Shown: positions 25,932-35,648 of the stretch, in pieces
Numbering within the stretch: the stretch's first letter is position 1
Layout: the number at the start of each line of letters is the position of its first letter
Assembly: GCA_964598395.1 (NCBI GenBank)
Contig: CAZRBW010000001.1
Coordinates: forward strand, 62,001-126,000
DNA: 64,000 nt
Direction of reading: 5' to 3'
From: CAXBDP01 sp964598395
Lineage (GTDB): Bacteria; Bacteroidota; Bacteroidia; Cytophagales; Cyclobacteriaceae
Made by a program: the position numbers and the translations under genes
Notes under the pieces: generated by a model
The model's database searches: none
The model's input: the letters and a program-made list of their open reading frames with translations, nothing else
Told to the model about the DNA's origin: nothing

Positions 25932-27881
25932 TTATAAATATTCAGCTGCAATTTTTGTCTCATTTGAGAAGATTTCTAGGAATTCAGCTACCTCCATACT
26001 TCCCAAATCTCCCTCGCCATGACGTCTTACGGAGATTTTGCCTTCATTCATCTCCTTCTCTCCTACTATTACCATAAATGGTATTTTCGAAACTTCTGCA
26101 TCTCTGATTTTTCTTCCAATCTTCTCATCTCTATTATCAAGATAGCCTCTTACATCTCCCATTTGCAATTCCTTTTCAATTTGTTCTGCATATGGAAGGA
26201 ATTTCTCAGAAATAGGAAGAATGGCCACCTGCTCAGGCGAAAGCCAAAGCGGGAGGTTTCCAGCGCAATGCTCAAGCAATACCGCCACAAATCTCTCGAG
26301 CGAACCAAATGGCGCTCTGTGAATCATTACAGGCCGATGTTTCTGATTATCGGCTCCAATATATTCTAATTGAAAACGCTCAGGTAATTGATAATCGACC
26401 TGGATAGTCCCCAATTGCCAGCTTCTTCCTAAAGCATCACGAACCATAAAGTCTAATTTAGGCCCATAAAATGCCGCCTCTCCAAGTTCTGTTTTGGTTT
26501 CTAAGCCTTTTTCAGCTGCTGCTTCTATTATGGCAGTTTCAGCTTTTTCCCAAGCTTCATCTCCACCAATATATTTTGTTTTATTTTCAGGGTCTCTCAG
26601 CGAGATCTGAGCTGTATAATTTTCAAAACCTAAGGCTTTGAACACATACAATACAAGATCAATTACTTTGATAAACTCCGTTTTCACCTGATCTGGACGA
26701 CAGAAAATATGCGCATCATCTTGCGTAAATCCTCTTACTCTGGTCAAACCATGCAACTCACCGCTTTGCTCGTAGCGATACACTGTGCCAAACTCAGCTA
26801 AGCGAACTGGCAATTCTTTGTAAGACCTCGGCTTGTATTTATAAATTTCACAGTGATGAGGGCAGTTCATTGGCTTCAGCATAAATTCCTCTCCTTCATT
26901 TGGAGTTTTTATAGACTGAAAAGAATCAGCACCATATTTCTCATAATGTCCACTGGTGATGTATAATTCCTTACTTCCAATATGTGGAGTAACTACCGGC
27001 TGGTATCCAGCTTTCATTTGTGCTTTGCGCATAAAGTTCTCCAAGCGCTCTCTCAAGAGTGCTCCTTTTGGCAACCAAAGTGGTAAACCCTGCCCTACCT
27101 TTTCGGAGAAAGTGAATAGCTCAAGTTCTTTTCCAAGCTTACGATGATCGCGTTTTTTCGCTTCTTCTATATGTTTTATATAATCCGCAAGTTCTTGTTG
27201 CTTAGGAAAAGTAACACCATATATACGAGTGAGCATTTTGTTTTTCTCATCCCCTCTCCAATATGCTCCTGCAATATTGGTAAGCTTCACAGCTTTGATA
27301 AGGCCTGTATTTGGAATATGGCCACCTCTACACAAATCAGTAAAATTACCTTGAGTACAAAAAGTAATTTTTCCGTCTTCTAAACCATCTATCAATTCTA
27401 ATTTATATGGATCACCTTTTTCTTGGTAATAGGCTAATGCATCCTTTTTAGAGATTTTTCTCAAGACAAATTCATTCTTCTGTCTTGCCAGCTCAATCAT
27501 TTTCTCTTCGATTTTAGGCAGATCTTCCGCTGAAATCACTTTATCACCAAAATCGATATCATAATAAAAACCTGTTTCGATTGCTGGGCCAATACCAAGC
27601 TTAATGCCTGGATATAATGCTTCCAAAGCTTCTGCTAGCAAGTGGGCAGATGAGTGCCAAAATGCAGATTTCCCTTCTTGATCGTTCCAAGTAAGTATTC
27701 TCACTTCTGCATCCTCTTCGATTGGGCGCGTGAGTTCAAAGGTATTTCCATTCACCAATACGGCTAATGAATTTCTATATAAACCTTCGCTGATCCCTTT
27801 GGCAATATCGCCTCCAGTTACACCGCTATCGAATACTTTTACACTACCATCGGGCAGTTTTATATTTACTTGCTCACTCAT
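25932..27881 (-). CDS. thrS: Threonyl-tRNA synthetase
   Basis: This class II synthetase has an N-terminal TGS domain (residues 1-65), an editing domain (HSSAHLLAEAL near residue 77, and a Cys/His cluster in LCRGGHIPNTG), a catalytic core with MKPMNCPHHCEIYK and RVRGFTQDDAHIFC, motif 3 in HRAPFGSLERF, and a C-terminal anticodon-binding domain. Its 649 residues are standard. It heads the operon with infC, rpmI and rplT. An octamer lies on the template strand at 26249-26256. Confidence 0.97.
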   Translation of the reverse strand: MSEQVNIKLPDGSVKVFDSGVTGGDIAKGISEGLYRNSLAVLVNGNTFELTRPIEEDAEVRILTWNDQEGKSAFWHSSAHLLAEALEALYPGIKLGIGPAIETGFYYDIDFGDKVISAEDLPKIEEKMIELARQKNEFVLRKISKKDALAYYQEKGDPYKLELIDGLEDGKITFCTQGNFTDLCRGGHIPNTGLIKAVKLTNIAGAYWRGDEKNKMLTRIYGVTFPKQQELADYIKHIEEAKKRDHRKLGKELELFTFSEKVGQGLPLWLPKGALLRERLENFMRKAQMKAGYQPVVTPHIGSKELYITSGHYEKYGADSFQSIKTPNEGEEFMLKPMNCPHHCEIYKYKPRSYKELPVRLAEFGTVYRYEQSGELHGLTRVRGFTQDDAHIFCRPDQVKTEFIKVIDLVLYVFKALGFENYTAQISLRDPENKTKYIGGDEAWEKAETAIIEAAAEKGLETKTELGEAAFYGPKLDFMVRDALGRSWQLGTIQVDYQLPERFQLEYIGADNQKHRPVMIHRAPFGSLERFVAVLLEHCAGNLPLWLSPEQVAILPISEKFLPYAEQIEKELQMGDVRGYLDNRDEKIGRKIRDAEVSKIPFMVIVGEKEMNEGKISVRRHGEGDLGSMEVAEFLEIFSNETKIAAEYL

Positions 27882-27992
27882 GTTTCGTCAGAAATCTTAA
27901 TTAAAATGCAAATATGCAATAATAGGCCGAAAATGGAGAATTATAATGCTCCTAATCTGAGATTTTAATTCATTAGAATTTAGGAAGTGAAC

Positions 27993-28622
27993 CTATTCAA
28001 TTTCCAAAACTGGATAGCCTAATTTGAATCTAATTACATTGTAAAATGCTTTAACCCTGGCCAAAACCTCCCGCGCATGCACCTTCATGCTTCTACTGAA
28101 AGGTGGAGATTTTGCTTCGAATAGTTTCACATTTAAGCCCAATTGACGAGCGACAAAAGAAGTGCGGTAGGCATGAAATCGCTGAGTAATTACTATAAAT
28201 TGAGATTGATTTGTTTGAATATAAGCCCGCTCTAATGATAAAATGGTGCTAAGGCCTTCTGGATCTAGAATCAGGACAGAATCAGGAATTGCTAGATCAT
28301 TCAAAGCCTTTTTCATATCTCCAGGCTCGTCATAATACTTTTCACGATTATCTCCTGATAGTATAAGTTTTTTTACTTTACCAGCTTTGTAAAGGCGGGA
28401 GGCTGCATTTATTCGCTCAAAAAAGAATGGATTAGGATCACCGCCTACAATTTTGCTGCTGGTACCTAAAATGATTCCATATTCGACCGCTTCAAGCTGA
28501 CTGATTTCCGACTCAATCTCATTGTATTCACTGGCAACTACATATATATTAATAATGACCACCGCTATCACGACGATCATTATTGACCAAAATACGAGTC
28601 TTACGAGTTGATTAAATTTCAA
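27993..28622 (-). CDS. YdcF/SanA-type DUF218 protein
   Basis: One N-terminal membrane segment (about residues 8-30) is followed by a DUF218 domain with the hallmarks GIILGTSSKIVGGDPNPFFFERINAAS, KLILSGDN and FIVITQRFHAYRTSFVARQLG. SanA-like proteins have been linked to envelope permeability; the activity is not established. It overlaps trmH by 11 bp and ends the parE operon. It carries octamers on both strands (28067-28074, 28395-28402). Confidence 0.88.
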   Translation of the reverse strand: MKFNQLVRLVFWSIMIVVIAVVIINIYVVASEYNEIESEISQLEAVEYGIILGTSSKIVGGDPNPFFFERINAASRLYKAGKVKKLILSGDNREKYYDEPGDMKKALNDLAIPDSVLILDPEGLSTILSLERAYIQTNQSQFIVITQRFHAYRTSFVARQLGLNVKLFEAKSPPFSRSMKVHAREVLARVKAFYNVIRFKLGYPVLEIE

Positions 28623-29337
28623 GTTGGTTGAGTTGCTTTAGCATATATGCGAAGTGAATTTCAGGCTTATTTATGACTTTCCAATACCAATCTAATTTTA
28701 TGGCCAATTCTTCTTTCTCTTTCAAACGCCAATCTATTTCAGATTCGTGCAATCGGCTCACTAAATTATGTAAACAAATAGCTACACTTACTGAAATATT
28801 GAGGCTTTCGGTAAATCCATACATCGGCACTTTGACTAATGCATCCGCTTGCTCTTTTGCCATTTGGCTAATGCCATCCTTCTCCGTTCCAAACATCAAA
28901 GCAATCGGTTTGCTAATATCTACATCGCTGATTAGGGTTGATCCTTCTTCTGGTGATGTCATCAAAAGTTGATATCCTTTTTGCTTTAGTTGATTGAGGC
29001 AGGCTTGTGTATTTTGAGCTTCATTATCATTGTATCGATTTACATTTATCCACTTGTACGAGCCCTTTGCTATTCCTCTTCGCACATCGAACAATCCACC
29101 ACGCTCAATTACATGTACATCCTGAATACCAAAACACTCGCAGCTACGGACAACGGCATTTGCATTATGGTATTTTTTTATATCCTCTACTACTACGGTA
29201 ATATGCTTAGTTCTATTTTTAAGGACCTTATCAATTGATTCGCGCCTATTATCAGTTACAAATCCACCAAAGTGATTAATAATCTGTCTTTGCTTTTCAA
29301 TTTCTAATTCTCCAAAAAGCTGCGCAAGTTCTTCCAT
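28612..29337 (-). CDS. trmH: TrmH-family tRNA 2'-O-methyltransferase
   Basis: This SpoU/TrmH SAM-dependent methyltransferase has a trefoil knot. Motif 1 is HNANAVVRSCECFGIQDVHVIE, motif 2 is IALMFGTEKDGIS, and motif 3 is PMYGFTESLNISVSVAICLHNL. Its closest pattern is TrmH, which makes Gm18 in tRNA. It lies 2 bp after parC and overlaps the DUF218 gene, so all are probably co-transcribed. The exact nucleotide modified is inferred from family only. Confidence 0.9.
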   Translation of the reverse strand: MEELAQLFGELEIEKQRQIINHFGGFVTDNRRESIDKVLKNRTKHITVVVEDIKKYHNANAVVRSCECFGIQDVHVIERGGLFDVRRGIAKGSYKWINVNRYNDNEAQNTQACLNQLKQKGYQLLMTSPEEGSTLISDVDISKPIALMFGTEKDGISQMAKEQADALVKVPMYGFTESLNISVSVAICLHNLVSRLHESEIDWRLKEKEELAIKLDWYWKVINKPEIHFAYMLKQLNQLEI

Positions 29338-29339
29338 TT

Positions 29340-31964
29340 TTAAAACAATCCAAGTTGGTCATCCTTTTCTGGCGAAAGAGTTATCTGAGAACCAATCTCA
29401 AACTTCTGTGGTGTTTTTTCCTCTGCTTTACCAGCATCTTCTTGGTCATTTTCCTTTTTGGAGGAAAGTAATTTAATCTTTTTGATTTTATCGTATTGCA
29501 GTCTATTTCCAATTGCCTTCCAGCCTTTCACATCGATGAGCAAATCCAAATCAATTATTTTGACTTCGTTTTTACCATTTTCAATGTAATTAATTTCAAT
29601 TTGTGCGTCAGGTTCGATGGTAGCTAATGACAAATAAGAAGCTCGATGATCGCTTATGAAATTAAATTTCTTATCAGTCGTGCTAGTTTCTATTTGGAAT
29701 CGCTTAACATAATAAGCTTTGGAAGCTCCATCAAAATAAACAGCTCCAATGGTTGATTTTGGATTAAATTTATGAATGAAAATAACCTCCTCGGCTTCAT
29801 AGCGGTTGGTCAATTCAAAATTGGTCAATTCGTAATTTCCTTTTTTGTCCACCACCAAGATTAGATCGTCACCTTGGTAATTACCAATATGCTTTCCTCG
29901 ATTGTCTTTATTTAATCGTCCAGTTACATCATCGTACCAAATATCCAAGCCACCTAGTGTAGATGCTCCTTCATGCTTTAATGCGATTTTACGTACTGGA
30001 TATCTCGTAAGGATATTTCCTCCTGCTCCTCTTCCTTTTATTTCGAGGCTTGCAAAATCAAATTCAAATACTTTAACTCTAGCTTTGGCTCCAGCAGTAA
30101 GATTTACCGTAATCACTTCTGCTTCGCCATTTGCATTAGCAGTGAAATAAGTGGTTTTAGAGTTCTTGGTTCCTTTGGTCAAATCATATTCCTTGTCGCG
30201 AGTAATGCCTAGCACTTGAAATCTCTTCACCATAGTGCGTCCGCTTTCGCCGTCCAAGTAGGTCATATTGTAGACCATCCGATCGTCTGTCTTATTAAAC
30301 ACACCAGCCCAAATTATATCCTTGCCAACGAATACTTTCTCTTGAATGCGGGAAACTTGAAATTTACCATCTCTACGGAATACGATGATATCATCCATAT
30401 CCGAACAGTCGCAGATGAATTCATCCTTTTTCAATCCATAGCCAATAAATCCCTCAGCCCTATTGATATATAACTTGGCATTGTTGGCAGCAACAATATT
30501 TGCAGCAATCGTATCAAATTCACGGATTTCTGTTTTGCGCTCTTTGCCTTTTCCATATTTGGTCAATATGTTTTGATAGTAGGCAATAGAATAATCAATG
30601 AGGTTATTTAGGTGGTGCTCGACCTCTTTTAGCTCCTCTTCCAATTTGCGCATCAATTCGTCAGCTTTGAAAGCATCGAATTTAGAAATACGCTTAATCT
30701 TGATTTCTGTTAGTCTTACAATGTCTTCAGTAACGATTTCTCTGTAGAACTCAGCTTTGTATGGTTCTAGACCAGCATCTATGGTTTTAATTACCGCATC
30801 CCAGGTTTCGCATTCTTCTATGTCGCGGTAAATTCTATTTTCGATGAAGATTTTTTCGAGAGATGAGAAAAGTAGCTTCTCAAGCAATTCGGCTTTGCGG
30901 ATTTCTAGCTCGCGCTTCAGCAAATCTACTGTTTGATAAGTGTTGATTCTCAGAATCTCATTCACACTCATAAACATTGGCTTGTCATCCACAATTACAC
31001 AAGCATTTGGTGAAATGCTTACTTCACAGTCGGTAAAAGCATACAACGCATCTATTGTGATATCAGGAGAAACTCCTGGAGCTAATGACACCAAAATTTC
31101 GACATCCTTTGCAGTATTATCGACTACCTTCTTGATTTTAATTTTACCTTTATCATTGGCTTTTATAATAGATTCAATCAAACCAGTGGTAGTTGTTCCG
31201 AAAGGTATATCTTTAATAATAAGCGTTTTCTTATCAAATTCTTCAATCTTAGCTCGAACTCTTACCCTCCCGCCTCTGCGGCCTTCATTGTAGTCAGAAA
31301 AGTCGGCTAACCCACCGGTTTGGAAATCTGGAAAAATATTAATTTTCTTATTTTTCAGAATATCAATAGAAGCCTGACAAAGCTCTATAAAGTTATGTGG
31401 TAAAAGGCGGGTGGATAAACCAACCGCTATGCCTTCAACACCTAATGCCAGTAATAATGGGAACTTTACGGGTAAGGTAACAGGCTCTCTTTTTCTACCA
31501 TCATAAGACAATTGCCAATTAGTAGTTTGCTGATTAAATACAACCTCCAGAGCAAATTTGGAAAGTCTAGACTCAATATATCTTGGTGCGGCAGCTCGAT
31601 CTCCAGTTCTTATATCACCCCAGTTACCTTGCGTGTCCAGTAGCAAATCCTTTTGACCAATATTCACCATTGCATCGCCAATGGAAGCATCACCGTGTGG
31701 GTGATATTGCATCGTTTGGCCAATGATGTTGGCTACCTTATTGAATCTGCCATCGTCCATTTCCTTCATTGCGTGAAGGATTCTACGCTGTACAGGTTTT
31801 AATCCATCTTCAATTGCTGGAACAGCCCGTTCAAGAATTACATAGGAAGCGTAATCCAAAAACCAGTTTTCATACATTCCACTTATGGCAATCGGGTTTT
31901 TGATACCATCTTCTTCCTTGTGAGCTCCCCCGCTAAGATTATCTGTATTTTCTATTTCGCTCAT
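29340..31964 (-). CDS. parC: DNA topoisomerase IV subunit A
   Basis: This type IIA topoisomerase breakage-reunion subunit decatenates chromosomes with ParE. The N-terminus has YASYVILERAVPAIEDGLKPVQRRIL and YHPHGDASIGDAM; the active-site tyrosine is in AAPRYIESRLS. The C-terminal part is a beta-pinwheel. At 874 residues it is typical of the Bacteroidota form. The ATG overlaps the parE stop by 4 bp. An octamer is at 31266-31273, one of only two in the third sense frame (G-R). Confidence 0.95.
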   Translation of the reverse strand: MSEIENTDNLSGGAHKEEDGIKNPIAISGMYENWFLDYASYVILERAVPAIEDGLKPVQRRILHAMKEMDDGRFNKVANIIGQTMQYHPHGDASIGDAMVNIGQKDLLLDTQGNWGDIRTGDRAAAPRYIESRLSKFALEVVFNQQTTNWQLSYDGRKREPVTLPVKFPLLLALGVEGIAVGLSTRLLPHNFIELCQASIDILKNKKINIFPDFQTGGLADFSDYNEGRRGGRVRVRAKIEEFDKKTLIIKDIPFGTTTTGLIESIIKANDKGKIKIKKVVDNTAKDVEILVSLAPGVSPDITIDALYAFTDCEVSISPNACVIVDDKPMFMSVNEILRINTYQTVDLLKRELEIRKAELLEKLLFSSLEKIFIENRIYRDIEECETWDAVIKTIDAGLEPYKAEFYREIVTEDIVRLTEIKIKRISKFDAFKADELMRKLEEELKEVEHHLNNLIDYSIAYYQNILTKYGKGKERKTEIREFDTIAANIVAANNAKLYINRAEGFIGYGLKKDEFICDCSDMDDIIVFRRDGKFQVSRIQEKVFVGKDIIWAGVFNKTDDRMVYNMTYLDGESGRTMVKRFQVLGITRDKEYDLTKGTKNSKTTYFTANANGEAEVITVNLTAGAKARVKVFEFDFASLEIKGRGAGGNILTRYPVRKIALKHEGASTLGGLDIWYDDVTGRLNKDNRGKHIGNYQGDDLILVVDKKGNYELTNFELTNRYEAEEVIFIHKFNPKSTIGAVYFDGASKAYYVKRFQIETSTTDKKFNFISDHRASYLSLATIEPDAQIEINYIENGKNEVKIIDLDLLIDVKGWKAIGNRLQYDKIKKIKLLSSKKENDQEDAGKAEEKTPQKFEIGSQITLSPEKDDQLGLF

Positions 31965-33862
31965 GCTACAGCTTCTTCTTCTTTTTCTTTTTCTTCTTCA
32001 ATTTTTCCTTCAACCAAATCCTTCTCAATACGCAGATTGTCAATGATAAACTCCTGCCTTGTAGGTGAATTTTTACCCATATAGAAATCCAATAAACTTT
32101 GAATTTTGGTTTCCTTCTTGATTATCACAGGCTCCAATCTGATGTCTTCACCAATAAAAGTCCCAAATTCCTCAGGAGAGATTTCACCCAATCCTTTGAA
32201 TCGAGTAATCTCTGGCTTCACTCCTAATTTCTGGATAGCGCGCTGTCGTTCCTCATCTGTGTAGCAATAGATCGTTTCCTTTTTGTTACGTACTCTGAAA
32301 AGTGGTGTATCAAGAATATATAAATGGCCATTTCGCACCAAGTCTGGAAAGAATTGCAAGAAAAAAGTCATCAATAAAAGTCGAATGTGCATTCCATCCA
32401 CATCCGCATCAGTTGCGACTACTATCTTTCTATATCTCAATCCCTCAAGGCCGTCTTCAATATTTAGCGCATGTTGAAGTAAATTGAATTCCTCATTTTC
32501 ATACACTATTTTCTTGGTGAGTCCGTAGCAGTTAAGCGGCTTTCCACGCAAGCTGAAAACAGCTTGAGTTTGTACATCTCTTGATTTGGTAATTGATCCA
32601 GACGCAGAATCACCCTCAGTAATGAATAACATGGTGTTTTCTGACTCATCTTTTGGGTCACCGTAATGCACTCTACAATCTCTCAATTTCTTGTTGTGCA
32701 AGTTTGCCTTCTTGGCTCTTTCGTTGGCAAGTTTTTTGATACCTGCTATTTCCTTTCGCTCACGTTCAGACTGAAGAATTCGCTTCAACAAAGCATCCGC
32801 AACATCCTGATGTTTATGAAGATAATCATCTAACTCCTTTTTGATAAAGTCATTGATGAAAGTTCTTACTGTAGGCCCATCGGGACCCATATTTTGAGAA
32901 CCAAGCTTTGTTTTAGTTTGCGATTCGAATACAGGATCTTGCACTCTTACTGAGATAGATGCTACAATGGAACCTCGCACATCAGATGCGTCGAAATCTT
33001 TTTTGTAATAGTCGCGAACTACCTTTACAACACTCTCTCTGAAGGCCGCAAGGTGGGTGCCACCTTGCGTGGTAAACTGACCATTTACAAATGAATAATA
33101 CTCCTCTCCATATTGGTTGCTATGGGTAATTGCAAGCTCAATATCCTCACCTTTCAGATGGATAATTGGATAGCGTAAATTCTCCTCATCCGTTTTTCTT
33201 GAGAGTAAATCTAGGAGACCATTTTCAGAATGATATTTTTTTCCATTGAAAATAATGGTGAGACCTGCATTTAAGTAGGCATAATTCCAAAGCTGATTCT
33301 CAAGGAATTCCGGTATGTATTTATAATTTTTGAAAATGGTGCCGTCAGGTTCAAATGCTATCAGCGTTCCATTTCTTTCTTTACTTTCAGTTTCAGAGAA
33401 ATCATTGACAAGTTCTCCTTTATTAAACTCAGCAAGCTTTGTTTTTCCTTCTCTAAATGATTGAACTTTGAAATAAGTACTCAGCGCATTTACCGCCTTG
33501 GTTCCCACTCCATTTAGTCCTACCGATTTCTGAAATGCTTTAGAGTCGTATTTACCACCTGTATTGATTTTGGATACACAGTCGATCACTTTTCCCAAAG
33601 GTATCCCACGGCCAAAATCTCTAACTTCCACTCGATGATCTGTAACTTTGATTTCAATGGTTTTACCATTTCCCATCACGTGCTCATCTATTGAGTTATC
33701 GATGATTTCCTTTACCAATACATAAATTCCATCATCGTAAGCAGAGCCATCGCCCAGCTTACCTATATACATTCCAGGACGTAATCTTATATGTTCTTTC
33801 CAGTCCAAAGACCGAATACTATCTTCATCGTAAGTACTTACAGTTTCTTTATTAATTGCCAT
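31961..33862 (-). CDS. parE: DNA topoisomerase IV subunit B
   Basis: This is the GHKL ATPase subunit of topoisomerase IV. It has the ATP-binding motif KEIIDNSIDEH, the glycine-rich GVGTKAVNALS, and the TOPRIM core ITEGDSASGS with DADVDGMHIR. Its 633 residues are standard. It heads the parE-parC-trmH-DUF218 operon. The assignment to ParE rather than GyrB rests on pairing with the ParC-type neighbour and on length. No octamer lies in this gene. Confidence 0.95.
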   Translation of the reverse strand: MAINKETVSTYDEDSIRSLDWKEHIRLRPGMYIGKLGDGSAYDDGIYVLVKEIIDNSIDEHVMGNGKTIEIKVTDHRVEVRDFGRGIPLGKVIDCVSKINTGGKYDSKAFQKSVGLNGVGTKAVNALSTYFKVQSFREGKTKLAEFNKGELVNDFSETESKERNGTLIAFEPDGTIFKNYKYIPEFLENQLWNYAYLNAGLTIIFNGKKYHSENGLLDLLSRKTDEENLRYPIIHLKGEDIELAITHSNQYGEEYYSFVNGQFTTQGGTHLAAFRESVVKVVRDYYKKDFDASDVRGSIVASISVRVQDPVFESQTKTKLGSQNMGPDGPTVRTFINDFIKKELDDYLHKHQDVADALLKRILQSERERKEIAGIKKLANERAKKANLHNKKLRDCRVHYGDPKDESENTMLFITEGDSASGSITKSRDVQTQAVFSLRGKPLNCYGLTKKIVYENEEFNLLQHALNIEDGLEGLRYRKIVVATDADVDGMHIRLLLMTFFLQFFPDLVRNGHLYILDTPLFRVRNKKETIYCYTDEERQRAIQKLGVKPEITRFKGLGEISPEEFGTFIGEDIRLEPVIIKKETKIQSLLDFYMGKNSPTRQEFIIDNLRIEKDLVEGKIEEEKEKEEEAVA

Positions 33863-33958
33863 ATTTAAAAATCCTCAAAAAGCTAAAATAGTAAGTAAAA
33901 TTGATTTTGGCCTAAGTACATTCTAGCCAAATGTTAACCTTTTGAACAACCTGAAAAA

Positions 33959-34423
33959 TCAATTGGTCTTTTTACTCATTAACAAAACAGGTAAATAAAA
34001 GAACCACAATAAAATAAGCAAGGGCCCAACAAAAATCATTAGATCAAAATTATCTGATTTCATTTCCTCTGCACTATTCGTAAAACCTACATAAAAAACG
34101 ATAAGGATGAAAAAGGTATTCAACCAACCAGCCAACCCGTGGAGCCAAGCTGGAATAATTCGTAAATTGATAGGTGAGCCAGTTGTTAATCTTAGCTTCT
34201 TATCGTAGTTTTTAATCAGCCCAATAAATATCAAATTGATCAAAATACAAGTGATTAGTGCTGAAAAAAAGAAGGTACTTTTGGACATAACTGCCGGTAC
34301 TAATCCAAAAAAAGCTCCTTCTCCCCAAACAACATCTCCTGGAATGGCCGCATAAGAATAAATAAGGGAAACGAGAAAAATAATTAAGGTTATAATGCGA
34401 AAGGAATTTGCAAATCGAAGCAT
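33959..34423 (-). CDS. Unrecognised membrane protein, 154 aa
   Basis: Four hydrophobic segments are evident (about residues 8-28, 49-71, 97-117, 127-149), with short loops. I recognise no family. It lies upstream of parE in the same direction, with a 96-bp gap. Confidence 0.72.
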   Translation of the reverse strand: MLRFANSFRIITLIIFLVSLIYSYAAIPGDVVWGEGAFFGLVPAVMSKSTFFFSALITCILINLIFIGLIKNYDKKLRLTTGSPINLRIIPAWLHGLAGWLNTFFILIVFYVGFTNSAEEMKSDNFDLMIFVGPLLILLWFFYLPVLLMSKKTN

Positions 34424-34584
34424 TCGTTTAATTAAAATTAATAATGTGGCAATTTAGAAAAATGAAGTGCAAAACTCCTCATTTATAAAACAACAAATCC
34501 ATTATTTATGAGTTTGGATGTTGAAGAAAACAATAAAAACTCGAGCAATTAGCTGGCAACAATTCCTTTATCAAGGATTGTTAG

Positions 34585-34592
34585 TAAATTTG
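34585..34592 (+). promoter_or_regulatory. -7 element upstream of the 34609 lipoprotein
   Basis: TAAATTTG matches TAnnTTTG, 16 bp before the ATG. No -33 TTG lies at the usual distance. Confidence 0.4.
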
Positions 34593-34608
34593 GAAACAGA
34601 TTTAAATT

Positions 34609-34980
34609 ATGCAAAAAATTTTATACCTAGTCTCTTTCCTATTAATGTTGAGCGCTTGCTCCTCTACACCCAAAATAGAAGGCTTTGATTCTGAAAATTG
34701 GAAGAATGATCCAAACGCTTGCGAAAATCAGCGGGAGGAATATTATGAGCTACTACTTGCTCAAAAATCCACCCTCCTTTCACTCGACTATGATGCAGTA
34801 ATAAAGCTTTTTGGAAAACCGGACGAAAGAGATTTATATGAGCGTGGACAATGGTTTTATTACTATTACTTCAATCCAGGGCCAGCATGCAATGCGAGCC
34901 TTTCCAGAGACGAAGTTCCCAGAATGATCTTACGCTTTTCTGCCCAAGGAGAAGTGACTGAAGCAACTTTCAGAAAGTAA
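34609..34980 (+). CDS. Small lipoprotein, BamE/SmpA-like
   Basis: The lipoprotein signal peptide MQKILYLVSFLLMLSACSS (lipobox SAC) is followed by a roughly 100-residue domain. It has the pattern LDYDAVIKLFGKPDERDLYERGQWFYYYYF and a final strand MILRFSAQGEVTEATF, resembling the BamE/SmpA fold (LGKPD...W.Y...). It is not necessarily a BAM-complex member. Octamers flank its end: 34731-34738 inside and 34983-34990 just after the stop. Confidence 0.75.
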   Translation: MQKILYLVSFLLMLSACSSTPKIEGFDSENWKNDPNACENQREEYYELLLAQKSTLLSLDYDAVIKLFGKPDERDLYERGQWFYYYYFNPGPACNASLSRDEVPRMILRFSAQGEVTEATFRK

Positions 34981-35103
34981 ACCCTCCCGCCTTTACCATA
35001 TTTCAAATTGGCTGAATAATCTATTGAAGATAAATATTTTGAATTATCAAAAATAATACATACATTATTCTGTATTTCAAATATTTATCAAAATTAATCT
35101 ATC

Positions 35104-35463
35104 ATGAAAATTCATCCTAATGAAATGGTGCTTTTGTATCATGCAGAAACACCAACTGGAAAGCAAACAAGAGCCATGGCACAAACTCTTTCCTCAAATG
35201 TAAATGAGTTTCATTATGATAAAGTGCGATTTACAACTACAATTTGGCGATCGCTTTTGGACAAGCTCGATTTAAGGCCGAAGGATTTATTGAATAGAGC
35301 TCATCCAGATTATCAATCTAAGATTAAGGGAAAGAACCTTGATGATGAAGGATGGTTAAATGTAATAATGCAACATCCTTACCTTATCAAAGCCCCAATT
35401 GCTATAACTTGTAAAAAGGCTATTTTATGTATAAAGCCCAACGATATTTTGAAAATAGGCTAA
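35104..35463 (+). CDS. ArsC/Spx-like thioredoxin-fold protein, 119 aa
   Basis: It resembles the ArsC/Spx/YffB family in overall plan: N-terminal beta strand, RPKDLLNRAHPDY helix-strand segment, LIKAPIAIT with cis-Pro, and a C-terminal lysine-rich end. The catalytic CX5R cysteine of arsenate reductases is absent (YHAETPTGKQTR instead), so it is probably not an arsenate reductase. Its role is unknown. A strong terminator follows. Confidence 0.72.
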   Translation: MKIHPNEMVLLYHAETPTGKQTRAMAQTLSSNVNEFHYDKVRFTTTIWRSLLDKLDLRPKDLLNRAHPDYQSKIKGKNLDDEGWLNVIMQHPYLIKAPIAITCKKAILCIKPNDILKIG

Positions 35464-35483
35464 ATCATTTTTAAAAAATGCTC

Positions 35484-35518
35484 AAAATAGCCATCCATTA
35501 ATGGGTGGCTATTTTTTT
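35484..35518 (+). terminator. Terminator after the ArsC-like gene
   Basis: AAAATAGCCA-CCAT pairs with ATGG-TGGCTATTTT, followed by further Ts. The loop is very short. Confidence 0.88.
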
Positions 35519-35571
35519 ACGTAAAAAGTCTGTTTTCTTAAATCTAATTATCACCATTCAAAATCATTCAC

Positions 35572-35614
35572 TTGCCCACCAAACTAAAGGGTTTACTTTT
35601 GTATTATATCTTTG
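35572..35614 (+). promoter_or_regulatory. Tandem promoter elements of the 3-hydroxyacyl-CoA dehydrogenase gene
   Basis: TTG (35572-35574), 19 bp, then TACTTTTG (35594-35601), and a second exact -7 match TATCTTTG (35607-35614). They lie 35-55 bp before the ATG at 35649. This supports that start over longer upstream reading-frame starts. Confidence 0.7.
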
Positions 35615-35648
35615 TATAAATCAAATTGAAACTCTCAAAAAAAGTATA

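Noticed and set aside
35505..35648. N-terminal extension of the 3-hydroxyacyl-CoA dehydrogenase
   Set aside because: Homology starts at 35649, and the extension overlaps a terminator and two promoter -7 elements.
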